Shown piece by piece: positions 36,172 to 46,254 of a DNA stretch of 64,000 nucleotides. Below the pieces are notes generated by a model. The model was not told the DNA's origin. It worked only from the letters and a program-made list of their open reading frames with translations, and searched no databases. Source of the stretch: Pseudomonadales bacterium (lineage in GTDB: Bacteria > Pseudomonadota > Gammaproteobacteria > Pseudomonadales > Pseudohongiellaceae); NCBI GenBank assembly GCA_012103535.1, contig WLWQ01000001.1:1844231-1908230 (forward strand). The letters run 5' to 3'. The position numbers were made by a program, and so were the translations under genes. Position 1 is the stretch's first letter; each line of letters begins with the position of its first letter.

Positions 36172-39100
36172 GTGGAAGAACAAAGCCATCTATTTATTAG
36201 ATTAATGTCAACTTCAGCCCTTCTGGCGGCGTTGTTAGTCGGCGGCTATTTGATTTTTGACGAACCCTTTCAATCTAGCCGTACTCCTTCCGGCCTTAGC
36301 ACTAGCCTTCTCGACACTCGTATGTGGGAAGATCCACTTAAGCCTATCCTTTCAATTAGAGCTAGAGAGGAACAGATTCGACTGCAAGGCAGTAGTAATT
36401 CGCTGTTACCGCTTTATCAATCGTCAGTTCATGACGCAGATTCCTTTCTTGCAACTGTTGCTCGAGATAGGCCGACGATCCCAACTCTCGAAAAAGCAAT
36501 TATTTTAGGAGTATTGCTTCCTGCTCAGCGTTATACATTAACGAGTGAACTGCGCCGCAGAATTCGCTACGCGGTCGTGTCAGCAATTAATCAAACACAC
36601 GTGCCAGTTTCGAGCGAACAAATATCACTTTTACAAACTGATTTACCAATTGCGCTACCCAGTGATTCAGATGAAACCACAAATTTAACTACAGAAAAAT
36701 TTGAAAAAATACTCATGAGTTTTGAACTTTATCAGCCCTATTTACCTTGGGTTGAGGAAGATAATGATACGAATGAGTTTCGTAACAAAGATGTAGTAAT
36801 TCTTTGGATTCCTGAAGACTCTATGGGAACAAGAATTATTGACAACTATGAATCGATTCTTGAAAAACTATATGTAAATGATCCATTCATTCCCACTTCG
36901 GCCTTGATGGGGCCTACGAATTCCAATGCCCTCGTAGACCTTTATAAAGAGATTGCGGACGCAACTAATGCCGAAGTAGACGAAGAGTATTTTGATTTGT
37001 TTCGTCAAACAACACAAACAGACATACAGACTCAAAGCGTGCAGGGCTCTCTCGGTGAGTTCAATGCTTATTTAAGAACACAATTAGACGATCTTATTTC
37101 TGAAGCCGATTTCTATTTGGATTCAGGCATGAGCGAAAGCAAGCGATTAGAGCTTCTTGCATGCTACCGCTCAAATGACTATGGCCAGGTGACAGCAGAA
37201 AATGCTGCCAATTGTTTAACAAGTTTAGAAATCGCAGACAGTGATTTTGAGTGGGCGAACACAGTCGCTTATGACCTACCCAGTGCCTTGCCGCAACGTC
37301 TAGTCGACGAATTATCCAGACGAGATTCCACATTCATCGAAGATTTGAACAGGCTGATAGAAGACACAGATTGGTACTTAGATTTCGGACTAAGTGACGA
37401 TAAACGCATAGAATTAGTCGATGCAGTTGTTACTAATGCTGTTGCCAGCTTCTATAGCGAAAACGTCGCACTTTACCTGGAGAGATTAAATATCGAGGAC
37501 GGCGATCCTACTTGGTTCGATGAGATAGCAAGTTATTGGCCAACTCAAATTGCAACTAATCTGTTGCAAAGCCTTCCCGCAGCCCATCAATACGGGATCA
37601 AACAGATCTTAAAGGACCAGGAATGGCTGGATGTAGAATTTACTGCGCAAGATCAACTAGTTCTCATAAATTGTTTTATAGGTGATGAATTAACCCCTTT
37701 CACGCAACCGAACGTGGAGAATTGTCTGTCATCGATTTTCACGACTAAAAGCGGCAGCGTAGACGTTTCTTATGTAACTGATTTTCTAACTTATCCGGAC
37801 TCAAGTGAACTGAGAATAGAAGATGCTGCTGTTTCCAATCCCGAATTAGCGCAACTAATACAAGAATCAGATACCTATTTGGATTTTGGTCTAAGCGCAG
37901 AGAAACGAGAAGAGTTGGAAACTTGTGTTGCACGATTTACCGATAGCATATACACATTTGAAGGAGTTTCGAATTGTTTAGCGTCACTAAACATTGCCGA
38001 TAGCGATTCGACTTGGTTTAACTTTGTAGCCGAATCGTGGCCAGTGGAATCTATGGTTGCTGCATCTCAACAAGCAGAGGAAAGGTTTCAGGAACAGGTA
38101 TTGGAGATCATGATCGATGCTGACGAATACTTGGACATTGGATTAAGTGAGCAGAAACAAGACGAATTCATCTCTTGCCTACCTACAGATTCTCGATTTG
38201 CAAACCTGACGCGAAACATTGTCACTAACTGCCTCGAACAGCTTGAGATTGCGGATAGCGATCCCGAATGGGAAAGCTGGGTCAGTTTACCGCTACCTAT
38301 AGAAGAGTTATTCAGCCCCGTTGTGGTTATCTCACCTAGAGCAACAATTTCTAAAAGAGCACTTGATACTGAAGTTGGATCGACGGTGCGAGAATCTTCT
38401 CAAGTGATTAGATCGATAACTCGTGATGATATTGTTCTCCAAAATTTAATTGATGAGCTTTATCAAAGAAATCTGGATCCGATTGATTCTCGCATAGCGC
38501 TAATTTATGAAAGTGATGGTAAATATGGTAGAGCCTTAGAAAGTAACATTAAATGTTTTAGCACTAACCCAGGCAACAGGTGCTTCAGTAATGTCGATAG
38601 TTTCGGCTACTTGCGCGGCATAGACGGCCAACTACCCTCTGACAATCAAGAATCCAACACAAATCGAAATAGCAGCTCGGATTCTATAGCCGGTGTCTTT
38701 GCTACTCTTGAAAACTTGGAAGATCCGTTTGGCCGTCATCAATATGACTATTTACGCCGTATATCTGATCAAGTGGGCAGCGGAAGATACGATGCAATTG
38801 GTGTGTTAGGTACAGATATCTTCGATAAGTTACTTGTACTCCAAGCGTTACGGGAGAAAAATCCCAACGCGGTATTCTTTACAACAGACCTCGATGATTT
38901 TATGGGCCATAGCTCCCAAAGGAGTTGGACTCAAAATCTGTTAGTGGGAAGTGCCTTAGGCCTTGCACAAGGAGAAAACTCTGAAAATAGTTGTAGAAGT
39001 CTACTGAAACCTGGTCAATCAGAAGCCGGTATCTCGGTCCCTCCGTTTAGAGATAGCTATCAAACCAGCTACTTTTATTCGACTTGTGCAGCACTAACTT

Positions 39101-39228
39101 TGGAAGAACGAGGCAGTGAACCAGTTGCGCAATTACTGGAAGGTAATCTTTCGGGTGAAGTTCAAATATTCGAAATTTCTCGCAATGGCGCAGTCGCAAT
39201 AAGTTCAACTTTTGATGACAAAACTTAA
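36172..39228 (+). CDS. Membrane-anchored periplasmic-binding-fold protein with five inserted repeats
   Basis: A 1018-residue protein with a GTG start (GGAAGA 6 bases upstream). One N-terminal helix (SALLAALLVGGYLIF) anchors it, with the rest probably periplasmic. Residues about 200-285 resemble one lobe of a type 1 periplasmic-binding fold (KDVVILWIPEDSMGTRIID, TSALMGPTNSNALVDLY). Residues about 770-1010 resemble the remainder (SRIALIYESDGKYGRALE, YDAIGVLGTDIFDKLLVLQAL, PNAVFFTTDLDDFM, PPFRDSYQTSYF). Between them, at about 305-718, are five tandem units of about 85 residues with consensus YLDxGLSxxKRxELxxC, a later NCL and IADSDxxW. The stop TAA is followed without a gap by open sequence in the same frame that leads into the next membrane protein, so the two may once have been one receptor. 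Confidence 0.75.
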   Translation: MEEQSHLFIRLMSTSALLAALLVGGYLIFDEPFQSSRTPSGLSTSLLDTRMWEDPLKPILSIRAREEQIRLQGSSNSLLPLYQSSVHDADSFLATVARDRPTIPTLEKAIILGVLLPAQRYTLTSELRRRIRYAVVSAINQTHVPVSSEQISLLQTDLPIALPSDSDETTNLTTEKFEKILMSFELYQPYLPWVEEDNDTNEFRNKDVVILWIPEDSMGTRIIDNYESILEKLYVNDPFIPTSALMGPTNSNALVDLYKEIADATNAEVDEEYFDLFRQTTQTDIQTQSVQGSLGEFNAYLRTQLDDLISEADFYLDSGMSESKRLELLACYRSNDYGQVTAENAANCLTSLEIADSDFEWANTVAYDLPSALPQRLVDELSRRDSTFIEDLNRLIEDTDWYLDFGLSDDKRIELVDAVVTNAVASFYSENVALYLERLNIEDGDPTWFDEIASYWPTQIATNLLQSLPAAHQYGIKQILKDQEWLDVEFTAQDQLVLINCFIGDELTPFTQPNVENCLSSIFTTKSGSVDVSYVTDFLTYPDSSELRIEDAAVSNPELAQLIQESDTYLDFGLSAEKREELETCVARFTDSIYTFEGVSNCLASLNIADSDSTWFNFVAESWPVESMVAASQQAEERFQEQVLEIMIDADEYLDIGLSEQKQDEFISCLPTDSRFANLTRNIVTNCLEQLEIADSDPEWESWVSLPLPIEELFSPVVVISPRATISKRALDTEVGSTVRESSQVIRSITRDDIVLQNLIDELYQRNLDPIDSRIALIYESDGKYGRALESNIKCFSTNPGNRCFSNVDSFGYLRGIDGQLPSDNQESNTNRNSSSDSIAGVFATLENLEDPFGRHQYDYLRRISDQVGSGRYDAIGVLGTDIFDKLLVLQALREKNPNAVFFTTDLDDFMGHSSQRSWTQNLLVGSALGLAQGENSENSCRSLLKPGQSEAGISVPPFRDSYQTSYFYSTCAALTLEERGSEPVAQLLEGNLSGEVQIFEISRNGAVAISSTFDDKT

Positions 39229-39309
39229 TATCTACTTAGCGCAGCATCAAGATTAGGCAGCCTGGAATTTTACGTAAGTCAGGTTGTCTGGGTACTTATA
39301 TTTCTACCA

Positions 39310-40881
39310 TTGCTCTCAGTAATAGTAGCTGCGATTTGGGCACGCCGGTATTTAGAGTCTACAATAGATGCATTAGACTTTATTTTTGCAAAAGCATCTT
39401 ACTTTGCTCTAGCTTACTTTCTGTTTTTAACTCTCGCCCTCTCAATGCTAGTTGAGAACTTGGATAATAATATCCTTTTAGTGTTTTCTTCGCTGTTTTC
39501 AATTTGTTTTGGTTACTTATTTATTAAACGATTGCGATTCCTGTCTCGTCAGGGATTTTTTAGCAAACCTGTATCTTTCTATATGAGTAGCCCAGCAGTA
39601 GCGATAATGCACTGTTTGTTTATAAGTTCGGTGTTTCTCTGTTTTATGCCATTCCTCCTTCTCGCGGAAGCCGCAACATTGAATGGGGAACCTGTACACG
39701 TTTTTCAGGGAATTAGCCACTGGCCCACAACCTTGATACGTATTCAAATACTCATTGTTAGCATTTGCTTTGGTATTTATTCATATGCACGCTGGAAAGA
39801 GAGTAATGATAAATTATTCACGTTAAGCGGATTTAGGTCGAATGATGCAGAAAAAGAGACCCAGGGAAAGATTACTCTTGGAGATAAGATTATATCGACC
39901 TATAAACTTATTCTTAGCAATGTATCTGATGTTTGGAAGCACGGAATGAAGACCAAGCAAAGAGAGCTTGAAAAGTTAAAGTGGTCAATTTCAACATGGA
40001 GTAATGATATTGACAAAAGATGCGCAGAAACCTCGAGTATAAAAAGGAAAGAAGGAGAAACGAAAAAAGAAAAAAAGAAAGTGAAAATGATGGAAATCTT
40101 GGAAGAGTATCAAGAGTTGGGAAGCTGGCGTGCGCGCATAACTAGAGTTTCCTATAAAGCATTTTTGTTGATAGTAGTTGTATTTACCACATTCAAATAT
40201 CTGACTCCCCAACCAGCTCTTATTAGAGACTCCTATCCACTCGCAAATTTTTTCTTCGGCGACGTATTTGTATTTATGGTGATATCTATCGCTGTGATTA
40301 TGATCGTAATTGGCAATGATGTAACCCGACTTGGATGCACATTTACAAAAGCACTGAGGAAGTGCGAATTAGAATGGAATGAATACAGCCCAGACGATTT
40401 TGAGCTAGATGATTATAGGAATATTGAGGTCAACAAAAAATTGAGCCTTCTTGAGCTAATTGCTGACAGAACTAGAGCAATAACGCCGCTTGTGTTTTTC
40501 CCTTTTCTTATTATTTTTCTGATGGTCCTTTCACGAAGCACATTCTTTGATGGTTGGAGATGGAGTATAGAGCTGGTTGTGGTTTACGGCGCTATTTCAT
40601 TCTACGTGCTTGTGTCCGCGATATTATTGCAACGAGAAGCATCTCTCGCGCGAAAATGGGTACTTGAATCGCTAAACAGCATGGAAACGAAAGAAGCCTA
40701 TTGGGACGACGACGCAGTAATTCGTCAGAAAAATAAATTGTATCGAAAGTCTGCAATTGACCAAGTTCAACACTTAAATAAAGGTGCGTTTGTTTCCTGG
40801 TACAAACATCCGATATTCCAGGCACTCGCACTACCTACGTCTGGAACTAGCGGAGTATTCTTGTTGCAGTATTTGAGTTGA
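39310..40881 (+). CDS. Polytopic membrane protein, possibly the C-terminal part of the preceding gene
   Basis: A 523-residue frame with a TTG as its first usual start, poorly supported by a ribosome site. The frame is open from 39229 in phase with the upstream gene. Membrane helices are seen near 1-10, 30-50, 53-72, 97-120, 140-160, then a charged cytoplasmic stretch (KRKEGETKKEKKKVKMMEILEEYQEL) and four more helices between about 280 and 450. The layout of membrane bundle plus coiled cytoplasmic segment suits a signal-transducing subunit for the periplasmic-binding protein upstream. I recognise no catalytic domain. Confidence 0.7.
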   Translation: MLSVIVAAIWARRYLESTIDALDFIFAKASYFALAYFLFLTLALSMLVENLDNNILLVFSSLFSICFGYLFIKRLRFLSRQGFFSKPVSFYMSSPAVAIMHCLFISSVFLCFMPFLLLAEAATLNGEPVHVFQGISHWPTTLIRIQILIVSICFGIYSYARWKESNDKLFTLSGFRSNDAEKETQGKITLGDKIISTYKLILSNVSDVWKHGMKTKQRELEKLKWSISTWSNDIDKRCAETSSIKRKEGETKKEKKKVKMMEILEEYQELGSWRARITRVSYKAFLLIVVVFTTFKYLTPQPALIRDSYPLANFFFGDVFVFMVISIAVIMIVIGNDVTRLGCTFTKALRKCELEWNEYSPDDFELDDYRNIEVNKKLSLLELIADRTRAITPLVFFPFLIIFLMVLSRSTFFDGWRWSIELVVVYGAISFYVLVSAILLQREASLARKWVLESLNSMETKEAYWDDDAVIRQKNKLYRKSAIDQVQHLNKGAFVSWYKHPIFQALALPTSGTSGVFLLQYLS

Positions 40882-41045
40882 GAAGCTCTTCTGTAAACTC
40901 GCGAATCTTGCCCACTGTAAATCTAATTCCAAATAGGGACTAACTTGTAGATAAGTGACAGCCAATTTGCTCTGTATTGAATAAACTAACAGCATGTGAA
41001 AGACTGCAATTGTTGGGTTTTAAACCACAAAGAGAGCACCCGGAA

Positions 41046-42026
41046 ATGTCACCAGATATTTTCCTGTCGTATGCAAGTGAAGATATATCCAAAGCCCGCG
41101 AACTCGTTCGTTTGTTTGAACGGGAAGGTTGGTCTACATGGTGGGATAGAGAAATCGTTCCAGGACGAGATTTCGAACTCGAAATAGACCAGGCTCTTGC
41201 AAATAGCAAAGTTGTCGTCGTACTCTGGAGTAGTTTCTCAGTTACCTCTAATTGGGTAAGGGACGAAGCGAAAGAAGCCAAGAATTCCAATAAATTAATA
41301 CCTCTATTACTGGACGATTCAAGAATCCCGCTCTCGTTTCGCTCGCTAAACACCATTGAACTCTCAGATTGGCCTAACAAACAGTCTCTGATAGAGCTTG
41401 CTTCCCTCAATTCTGCAATTTCTCGAATACTCGTCGGTAGTCGACCTGTGCAATCACTCGACAAGCTTAAGCAGTCCGATGAAATGACTCTCTCTGTGCG
41501 TGTTGCATCACGAGTTGCCGAGATGGTAACTGAAGGCAAAGAAGCACAACGAAATTCGGAAAAACTTGAACTACAACTGCTTGCGGAGCGCTGTATTGCA
41601 GATACATGTCTTGATTTGTTAGAAGCGTATTATGAAGAGAAAAGCATTAATTTCGATCCATACCTGATTCAGCTTGGTGAAGTACTTCATGCCCACAGCA
41701 TAATCATTTGCAGTGTAGATTTTGAGAATCTTTCAATTGCCTCCCTACAAAATTTGGATGGTAAGCACATAGATTCACAAATAGAAAAGCGTGTGTTTAC
41801 TCTGGTGAATGACTATTGCACTGCAGAGAATGACTTCAATCTCGACCTTTCTTCTGATACCTGGCCAGTGCCAGGCGTGTATTGTATTCCATTGATGATC
41901 GAAGGCTCAGTGCGACAGTTTGCCTGGTTTTTTGTAGATACAGAAAGTGAGTTCTGGTCTGAAGAGATTGGCCACAGGTTGTTGAGGATCGCTGAAATAT
42001 CACAAAACCACCGGAGTTTGAAATAA
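41046..42026 (+). CDS. TIR-GAF protein
   Basis: A 326-residue protein. Residues 1-135 are a TIR domain: MSPDIFLSYASEDISKARELV, then GWSTWWDREIVPGRDFELEIDQALANSKVVVVLWSSFSVTSNWVRDEA. The E-x-E-I-D segment offers acidic residues at the NADase position. A coiled stretch (EMVTEGKEAQRNSEKLELQLLAE) leads to a GAF-like domain at about 190-320 (SINFDPYLIQLGEVLHAHSIIICSVDF, GVYCIPLMIEGSVRQFAWFF), a likely small-molecule sensor. I start at ATG 41046; a TTG at 40977 would add 23 residues without family support. Its stop overlaps the protease start (TAATG), so the two are translationally coupled. Confidence 0.87.
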   Translation: MSPDIFLSYASEDISKARELVRLFEREGWSTWWDREIVPGRDFELEIDQALANSKVVVVLWSSFSVTSNWVRDEAKEAKNSNKLIPLLLDDSRIPLSFRSLNTIELSDWPNKQSLIELASLNSAISRILVGSRPVQSLDKLKQSDEMTLSVRVASRVAEMVTEGKEAQRNSEKLELQLLAERCIADTCLDLLEAYYEEKSINFDPYLIQLGEVLHAHSIIICSVDFENLSIASLQNLDGKHIDSQIEKRVFTLVNDYCTAENDFNLDLSSDTWPVPGVYCIPLMIEGSVRQFAWFFVDTESEFWSEEIGHRLLRIAEISQNHRSLK

Positions 42027-43156
42027 TGGACACAGAAGAAAAACTGCACACGGCGCTGGCAATATTGACAGAAGGCAAATACTTCACACGAGAAGATTTT
42101 CCTGAAGATTCTGAGGATCCGCGACCCACTAAAAGAGAATGGCAAGATATAGAAGCATGGCAAAAAAGTGAAAAGCTGACGAATTGGACGCACTCATTAG
42201 CAGTGTCCGGATTTGGAATCGGAGTATTACGTGCAAGTCCCACAAATAAACCTGTACTTTCATTGAGAGTCTATACCGAGAATGGCTGTGATCTAAAACC
42301 ACCACAAGATATCACTATTCCGCATTTTGATACGTTTACAATTGAGAAAGTGGAAATTGGCAAGTGTGTTCCCACTAGCTCTGAAAGCGAAAAGATTGTA
42401 CCGGGAGGCGGCTGTAAGATCACAGTTCGGAACTGGGGGGGTACACTGGGTTATTTTGTCGGCAAAAATGACAATGATAGAGACACTTTCTTATTGAGCA
42501 ATTGCCATGTAATAGCTAACAATGGAATCGTGAATGGGCAATCAGATTTAGCGATTTTCCAGGGCGATTACTCCTCTTCAAATAGTGACGACGAAGTTGC
42601 TCAGTTATCGAATTGGGTGCCCTTGAAATTTTGTGATGATCCCAACAACTATCAAAACCTGGTAGATGCGGCCATCGGTAAGATTTATCCTTGTCTGGGG
42701 TTGAGATATGACATCCCCCATATCGCCGATAGCGAAAACCCAATAAAAGGATTTAGGAAGCCAGAGCGCGGCAGTATGGTGAGAAAGTACGGATATGGTT
42801 CAGGTTTAAGCTGTGGCGAAATCGTTGATGTAGACTTTATGACCTCATCTGAGTTTTTCACCGACAAAGATGAATTCTCCATGCGACGTGTTGGCTTCAA
42901 AAAGCAAATCTTGTGTGTCCCACGGCCTTGCCCCAACGAACCTCCATCCCCTGGAGAACCTTTTACAGTAAAAGGTGATAGCGGCGCAGTAGTTGTGGAT
43001 GAAGACAACTACATTGTTGGGCTAAACTGGGGTGGAACAGGCGAAGTTAGTGCAGATGGCTCACTCGACGACAAAAATGAAATCAACGGTGTCGCAAACA
43101 ATATCGTTAACGTATTTGACAAATTGAAGCTCGACCGCGTTATAACTGGCAATTGA
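42026..43156 (+). CDS. Trypsin-like serine protease coupled to TIR-GAF
   Basis: A 376-residue protein with a chymotrypsin-fold triad: His161 in FLLSNCHVIANN, Asp214 in NLVDAAIGKI and Ser319 in VKGDSGAVVVDED. GLNWGG follows, as in the S1 substrate pocket region. There is no signal peptide, so it acts in the cytoplasm unless exported otherwise. Residues 1-60 (KLHTALAILTEGKYFTREDFPED) form a small helical N-domain that could dock to a partner. Aravind and co-workers describe trypsin-like effectors in STAND/TIR-linked conflict systems. Here the protease shares a TAATG junction with a TIR-GAF gene, suggesting a sensor-effector pair. It converges on the broken kinase gene with 17 bases between. Confidence 0.85.
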   Translation: MDTEEKLHTALAILTEGKYFTREDFPEDSEDPRPTKREWQDIEAWQKSEKLTNWTHSLAVSGFGIGVLRASPTNKPVLSLRVYTENGCDLKPPQDITIPHFDTFTIEKVEIGKCVPTSSESEKIVPGGGCKITVRNWGGTLGYFVGKNDNDRDTFLLSNCHVIANNGIVNGQSDLAIFQGDYSSSNSDDEVAQLSNWVPLKFCDDPNNYQNLVDAAIGKIYPCLGLRYDIPHIADSENPIKGFRKPERGSMVRKYGYGSGLSCGEIVDVDFMTSSEFFTDKDEFSMRRVGFKKQILCVPRPCPNEPPSPGEPFTVKGDSGAVVVDEDNYIVGLNWGGTGEVSADGSLDDKNEINGVANNIVNVFDKLKLDRVITGN

Positions 43157-43173
43157 TGACGTCACTGATTGAT

Positions 43174-43734
43174 TCAGGAAGCAAGTCGTAAATGATCACC
43201 GTTAGATTCGATTTTGTCTCTAAAAAGATTTAGCAATTCTGCGGCCGACTGTGGCCTGTTACGGATATCGGCTGCCAGTGCGATCTTAAAAAAGCGCGGC
43301 AGAGGGCCATGAGATATCAGATTTTCTGCGTTAAATACGTTTTCAGCGGTCGTTTGTATCGTGTCAGACTGCAAAGGATTGTAACCAGACATGCATTCAA
43401 ACAATGTTACAGCTAATGACCATAAATCTGCACGCTGATCTGCTTGCCCACCTAATAGCTGTTCCGGGGACATGTAAGCATAAGTACCTCCACGAGGTTT
43501 TTCATCGCTGTCAGTAGACACTGCATTAGAGGCGGCACCAGCGAGTCCAAAATCTAATAGTTTCGCTGAGAATTCACTATCGAATCCGATGTTAGATGGT
43601 TTTACATCCCCGTGAACAATTCCTCTACGACGCATATAGTTCAGAGCCGCACATATCGATTCGACTAGCTGTAGCAGCATGTCTGAATCAATACTATTCG
43701 ATCCAATCATATCGTTCAACGTACCATTCTGTAA
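43174..43734 (-). pseudogene. Ser/Thr kinase C-lobe, cut off by in-frame TAA
   Basis: This continues the frame of the upstream kinase after a TAA at 43735-43737. It begins LQNGTLNDMIG and holds the catalytic loop GIVHGDVKPSNIGF, DFGLA, a YAYMSPE activation segment and the C-lobe helices. The intact paralogue at 48326 has CEYLENGTLSDLI at the break, so a Tyr codon became TAA. A TTG at 43719 could start a separate product, but it would lack the ATP-binding lobe. Confidence 0.85.
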
Positions 43735-45600
43735 TTACTCACACACAAGAATGGGCATGCTACGATACAGTTCGAAAGCGTAAATACCGGCGATATTCTT
43801 ATGGGAAAGTGTTGCCATCAATCGCGCTTCGCTGCGAAGAAATGCGTGTTCTTCAGTTGTGGTATCCAACATCGTTTTTAAGACTACCTTGCGATTCAAA
43901 CTCAAGTCGCTGCCCAGATACACCATCGCCATCCCGCCAATTCCAATCTGTTTTTCTAATTCGTATCTATTATGTAAATATCTGGGTAACAAGGATCTCT
44001 GAGCTTCTGAACTTCCACATTCCTTACATACCGCTGTATTTTCAAGGATAATCCCGCAACTGGAACAAAAGTTTGTAGCATCGGGTTCCTCGCCTTTGAA
44101 CCAAACAGTGTCTTTATTCTCGAAAAACTGAGACACATTATTGCCTACCAATTCCAGAAATTTTAAGTCTGCACTGCTATAGGCCATCTCACTCTTTTTA
44201 CTTCCTACCAGAAGCAGACCAACTATTCCTGATTGGCGACGCAGAGGTACTATACATTCCACTTCGGCCTCAACCAGCCATTTAGCTTCGCTTTCGTTTA
44301 TCGATTCCTTAACTTCACCTAGTTTATTTATTCGGGTCATTGTCAGTACTTGCTGGCCGAATTCTGAATTTAGTGAAAGTTGTGACAGTTTGGATCTTGG
44401 ATCCTCAACAATCCTTTCATCACTTACGACAAGCAAATGAATGCAATGAGGGTGTAAAGTTGAGTCGAGCACATGATCTGTTGCCTGTATCAAATCCTGA
44501 ATTGTTCCTGCATCCTGCACAGATCTAGATAAGTTCGCTAAGGCTTCGCCCGTATCGATTTTCGAACGGTAAAAAAGTTCATCAAGATACTGATAGGCTC
44601 GTTTTCTTTGACTCAGTAGGAAGATGGAAAGTGCAATTGCCAAGAGTGAAAACACACCATTCGGCCCATCAAGAATGGCCTCTATTGATTGTGAGCGAAA
44701 TTGAAAGAGATAGTAAAAGAACAGTATCACTGGAAAAGTGATGATTAGCGCCACTGTGCCAATACCGAATGAATAACGCAACGATTGCTTCAATAGAATG
44801 CGTACAGGCATGATACGTTCAACCAACACCGCATAGGTAGTTATGACGGGTATCGCGATCACAAAAGACTGCATCAGTGAAATTATAAAGACATAAATTT
44901 CAGGCTGTGTAGCCCATCGCAACGCTGCATCAGAAAGACTTGTCGTGATGACAAAGAGTAATGGTGGTGCGATGCTGACAACTAAGCCCAAAATAAATAC
45001 TCTCACTCTACGCCTTTCGTCCAGTCTTGCAGTTCGCATCTTAAATAGCAGCAAGAACAGTGCAGGAAAAGCGATTCCATACACTAAAACCTCATGGAGA
45101 TTATTCGAATTTGAATCGGAAATGACGCTAATAATTGGAAGACTGGCAGCGTAGTAGTCGACTATGTTTATAGTGATTAATGCCACACCCAGAACGAGTG
45201 AAACAGCAGTAATCAAATGCAGAAGGACATCGAGTTTCCTCGGAATAAAAGATCGGGGGAACCTTCTGGCAAAGCGCCAAAAATAATAGGGAAACATCGC
45301 TTCTAGCTTAAGTATTGCTAAAAATTGTAATACCGCGATTTCACTACGGTTAGCTAGAGACTCCAGTCCTCCTTCGGCGTACGCTGTGGCACTAAGAATT
45401 AGTGCGACACCAAAAGTGTAAGTGCGTTGTTGAGCGGTGCCGCTGCTATTGAGAAAACTGGCAGCAATCACAAACGCAGTGAGTAGCAATACAAAGAGTG
45501 CGTAACCCTGCTGCCATTCGGGCGACAGTAAAACCAACAAATAGCCCACTACGCCTAATGAGCATTGCAAATAGGCTATCGAGCAGAGAGAAATCTGCAA
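43735..45600 (-). pseudogene. Multi-TM-GAF-zinc ribbon-kinase receptor, truncated by in-frame TAA
   Basis: The 621-residue part has eight or more membrane helices (residues 1-330), a GAF-like domain (about 355-500) and a zinc-ribbon (CSSCG and CKECG near 515-535). The kinase N-lobe (IGIGGMAMVYLGSD, KVVLKTM) then ends at ILVCE and a stop. It is a close paralogue of the gene at 48326-50731 in the same order and length. Without the C-lobe it cannot be an active kinase unless the stop is read through. The frame is open upstream of 45600 and the start is uncertain (TTG 45600 is the annotated guess). A small cysteine-containing protein gene lies 75 bases upstream. Confidence 0.85.
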
Positions 45601-45675
45601 TATTCTGCCGTAAGAGTGATTGATCTTATTCTCTCTTGCGGTTAAGTAACTACGAAGGTTTCGTAGAACGAAATT

Positions 45676-46053
45676 CTAATTTTCTGGTGGTGGATCTTCG
45701 CACAATAGTCCGTGAGATCCAGTAGCAGCTACAATACCAGCCCTAGTCGCTTCCCAAGCTGCTAAGTAGATTGCTTTAGTTATTTTCTTGTCGGGCCCAT
45801 CTTCTTTGGAGGCGAGGTTGTCTGCCTTAGCTGCACAGGATGCTACACAATTTAAAGTGTTTTGGTAGTCTTCATCGCCTTTACACTGCAATTTGCTTTC
45901 GTTTTCAGTAAGACTGCGTATGCACAGAGCTATAGCCTCTTCCTTAACATCAGCTTCCACAGTGTATGTGGCGCACATCAAGAATTGCCCCCAAAAAATG
46001 TCCACCAGCTGGTCTTTGCTGGCTATGCCATTACATTCAGTATCATTAGTCAT
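45676..46053 (-). CDS. Hypothetical cysteine-containing protein upstream of kinase
   Basis: A 125-residue acidic-to-neutral protein with six or more cysteines (LMCATYTVE, LQCKGDEDYQNTLNCVASC, GLLCEDPPPEN). It has no signal peptide and is mostly helical. The family is not recognised. It lies 75 bases upstream of the truncated kinase gene on the same strand and may be its partner or substrate. The intact kinase has a different small protein in the same position. Confidence 0.7.
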   Translation of the reverse strand: MTNDTECNGIASKDQLVDIFWGQFLMCATYTVEADVKEEAIALCIRSLTENESKLQCKGDEDYQNTLNCVASCAAKADNLASKEDGPDKKITKAIYLAAWEATRAGIVAATGSHGLLCEDPPPEN

Positions 46054-46254
46054 ATCGGCTCCTATCGTTCTCTATATGGTGATTATTAAATGAGCAAAGC
46101 GATTTGTTTTAGCACTAACAACTACCTCGAACTTCATTGTGAACCGTTTTACGCCAGTCTGCAATCCTATTTAGTTCAACTAATTTGTCATTGACTGATG
46201 GTTCAAATCAGACTCATTCATTTTATTCTCTTACTGAAGAAAATCTCTCGCCAA

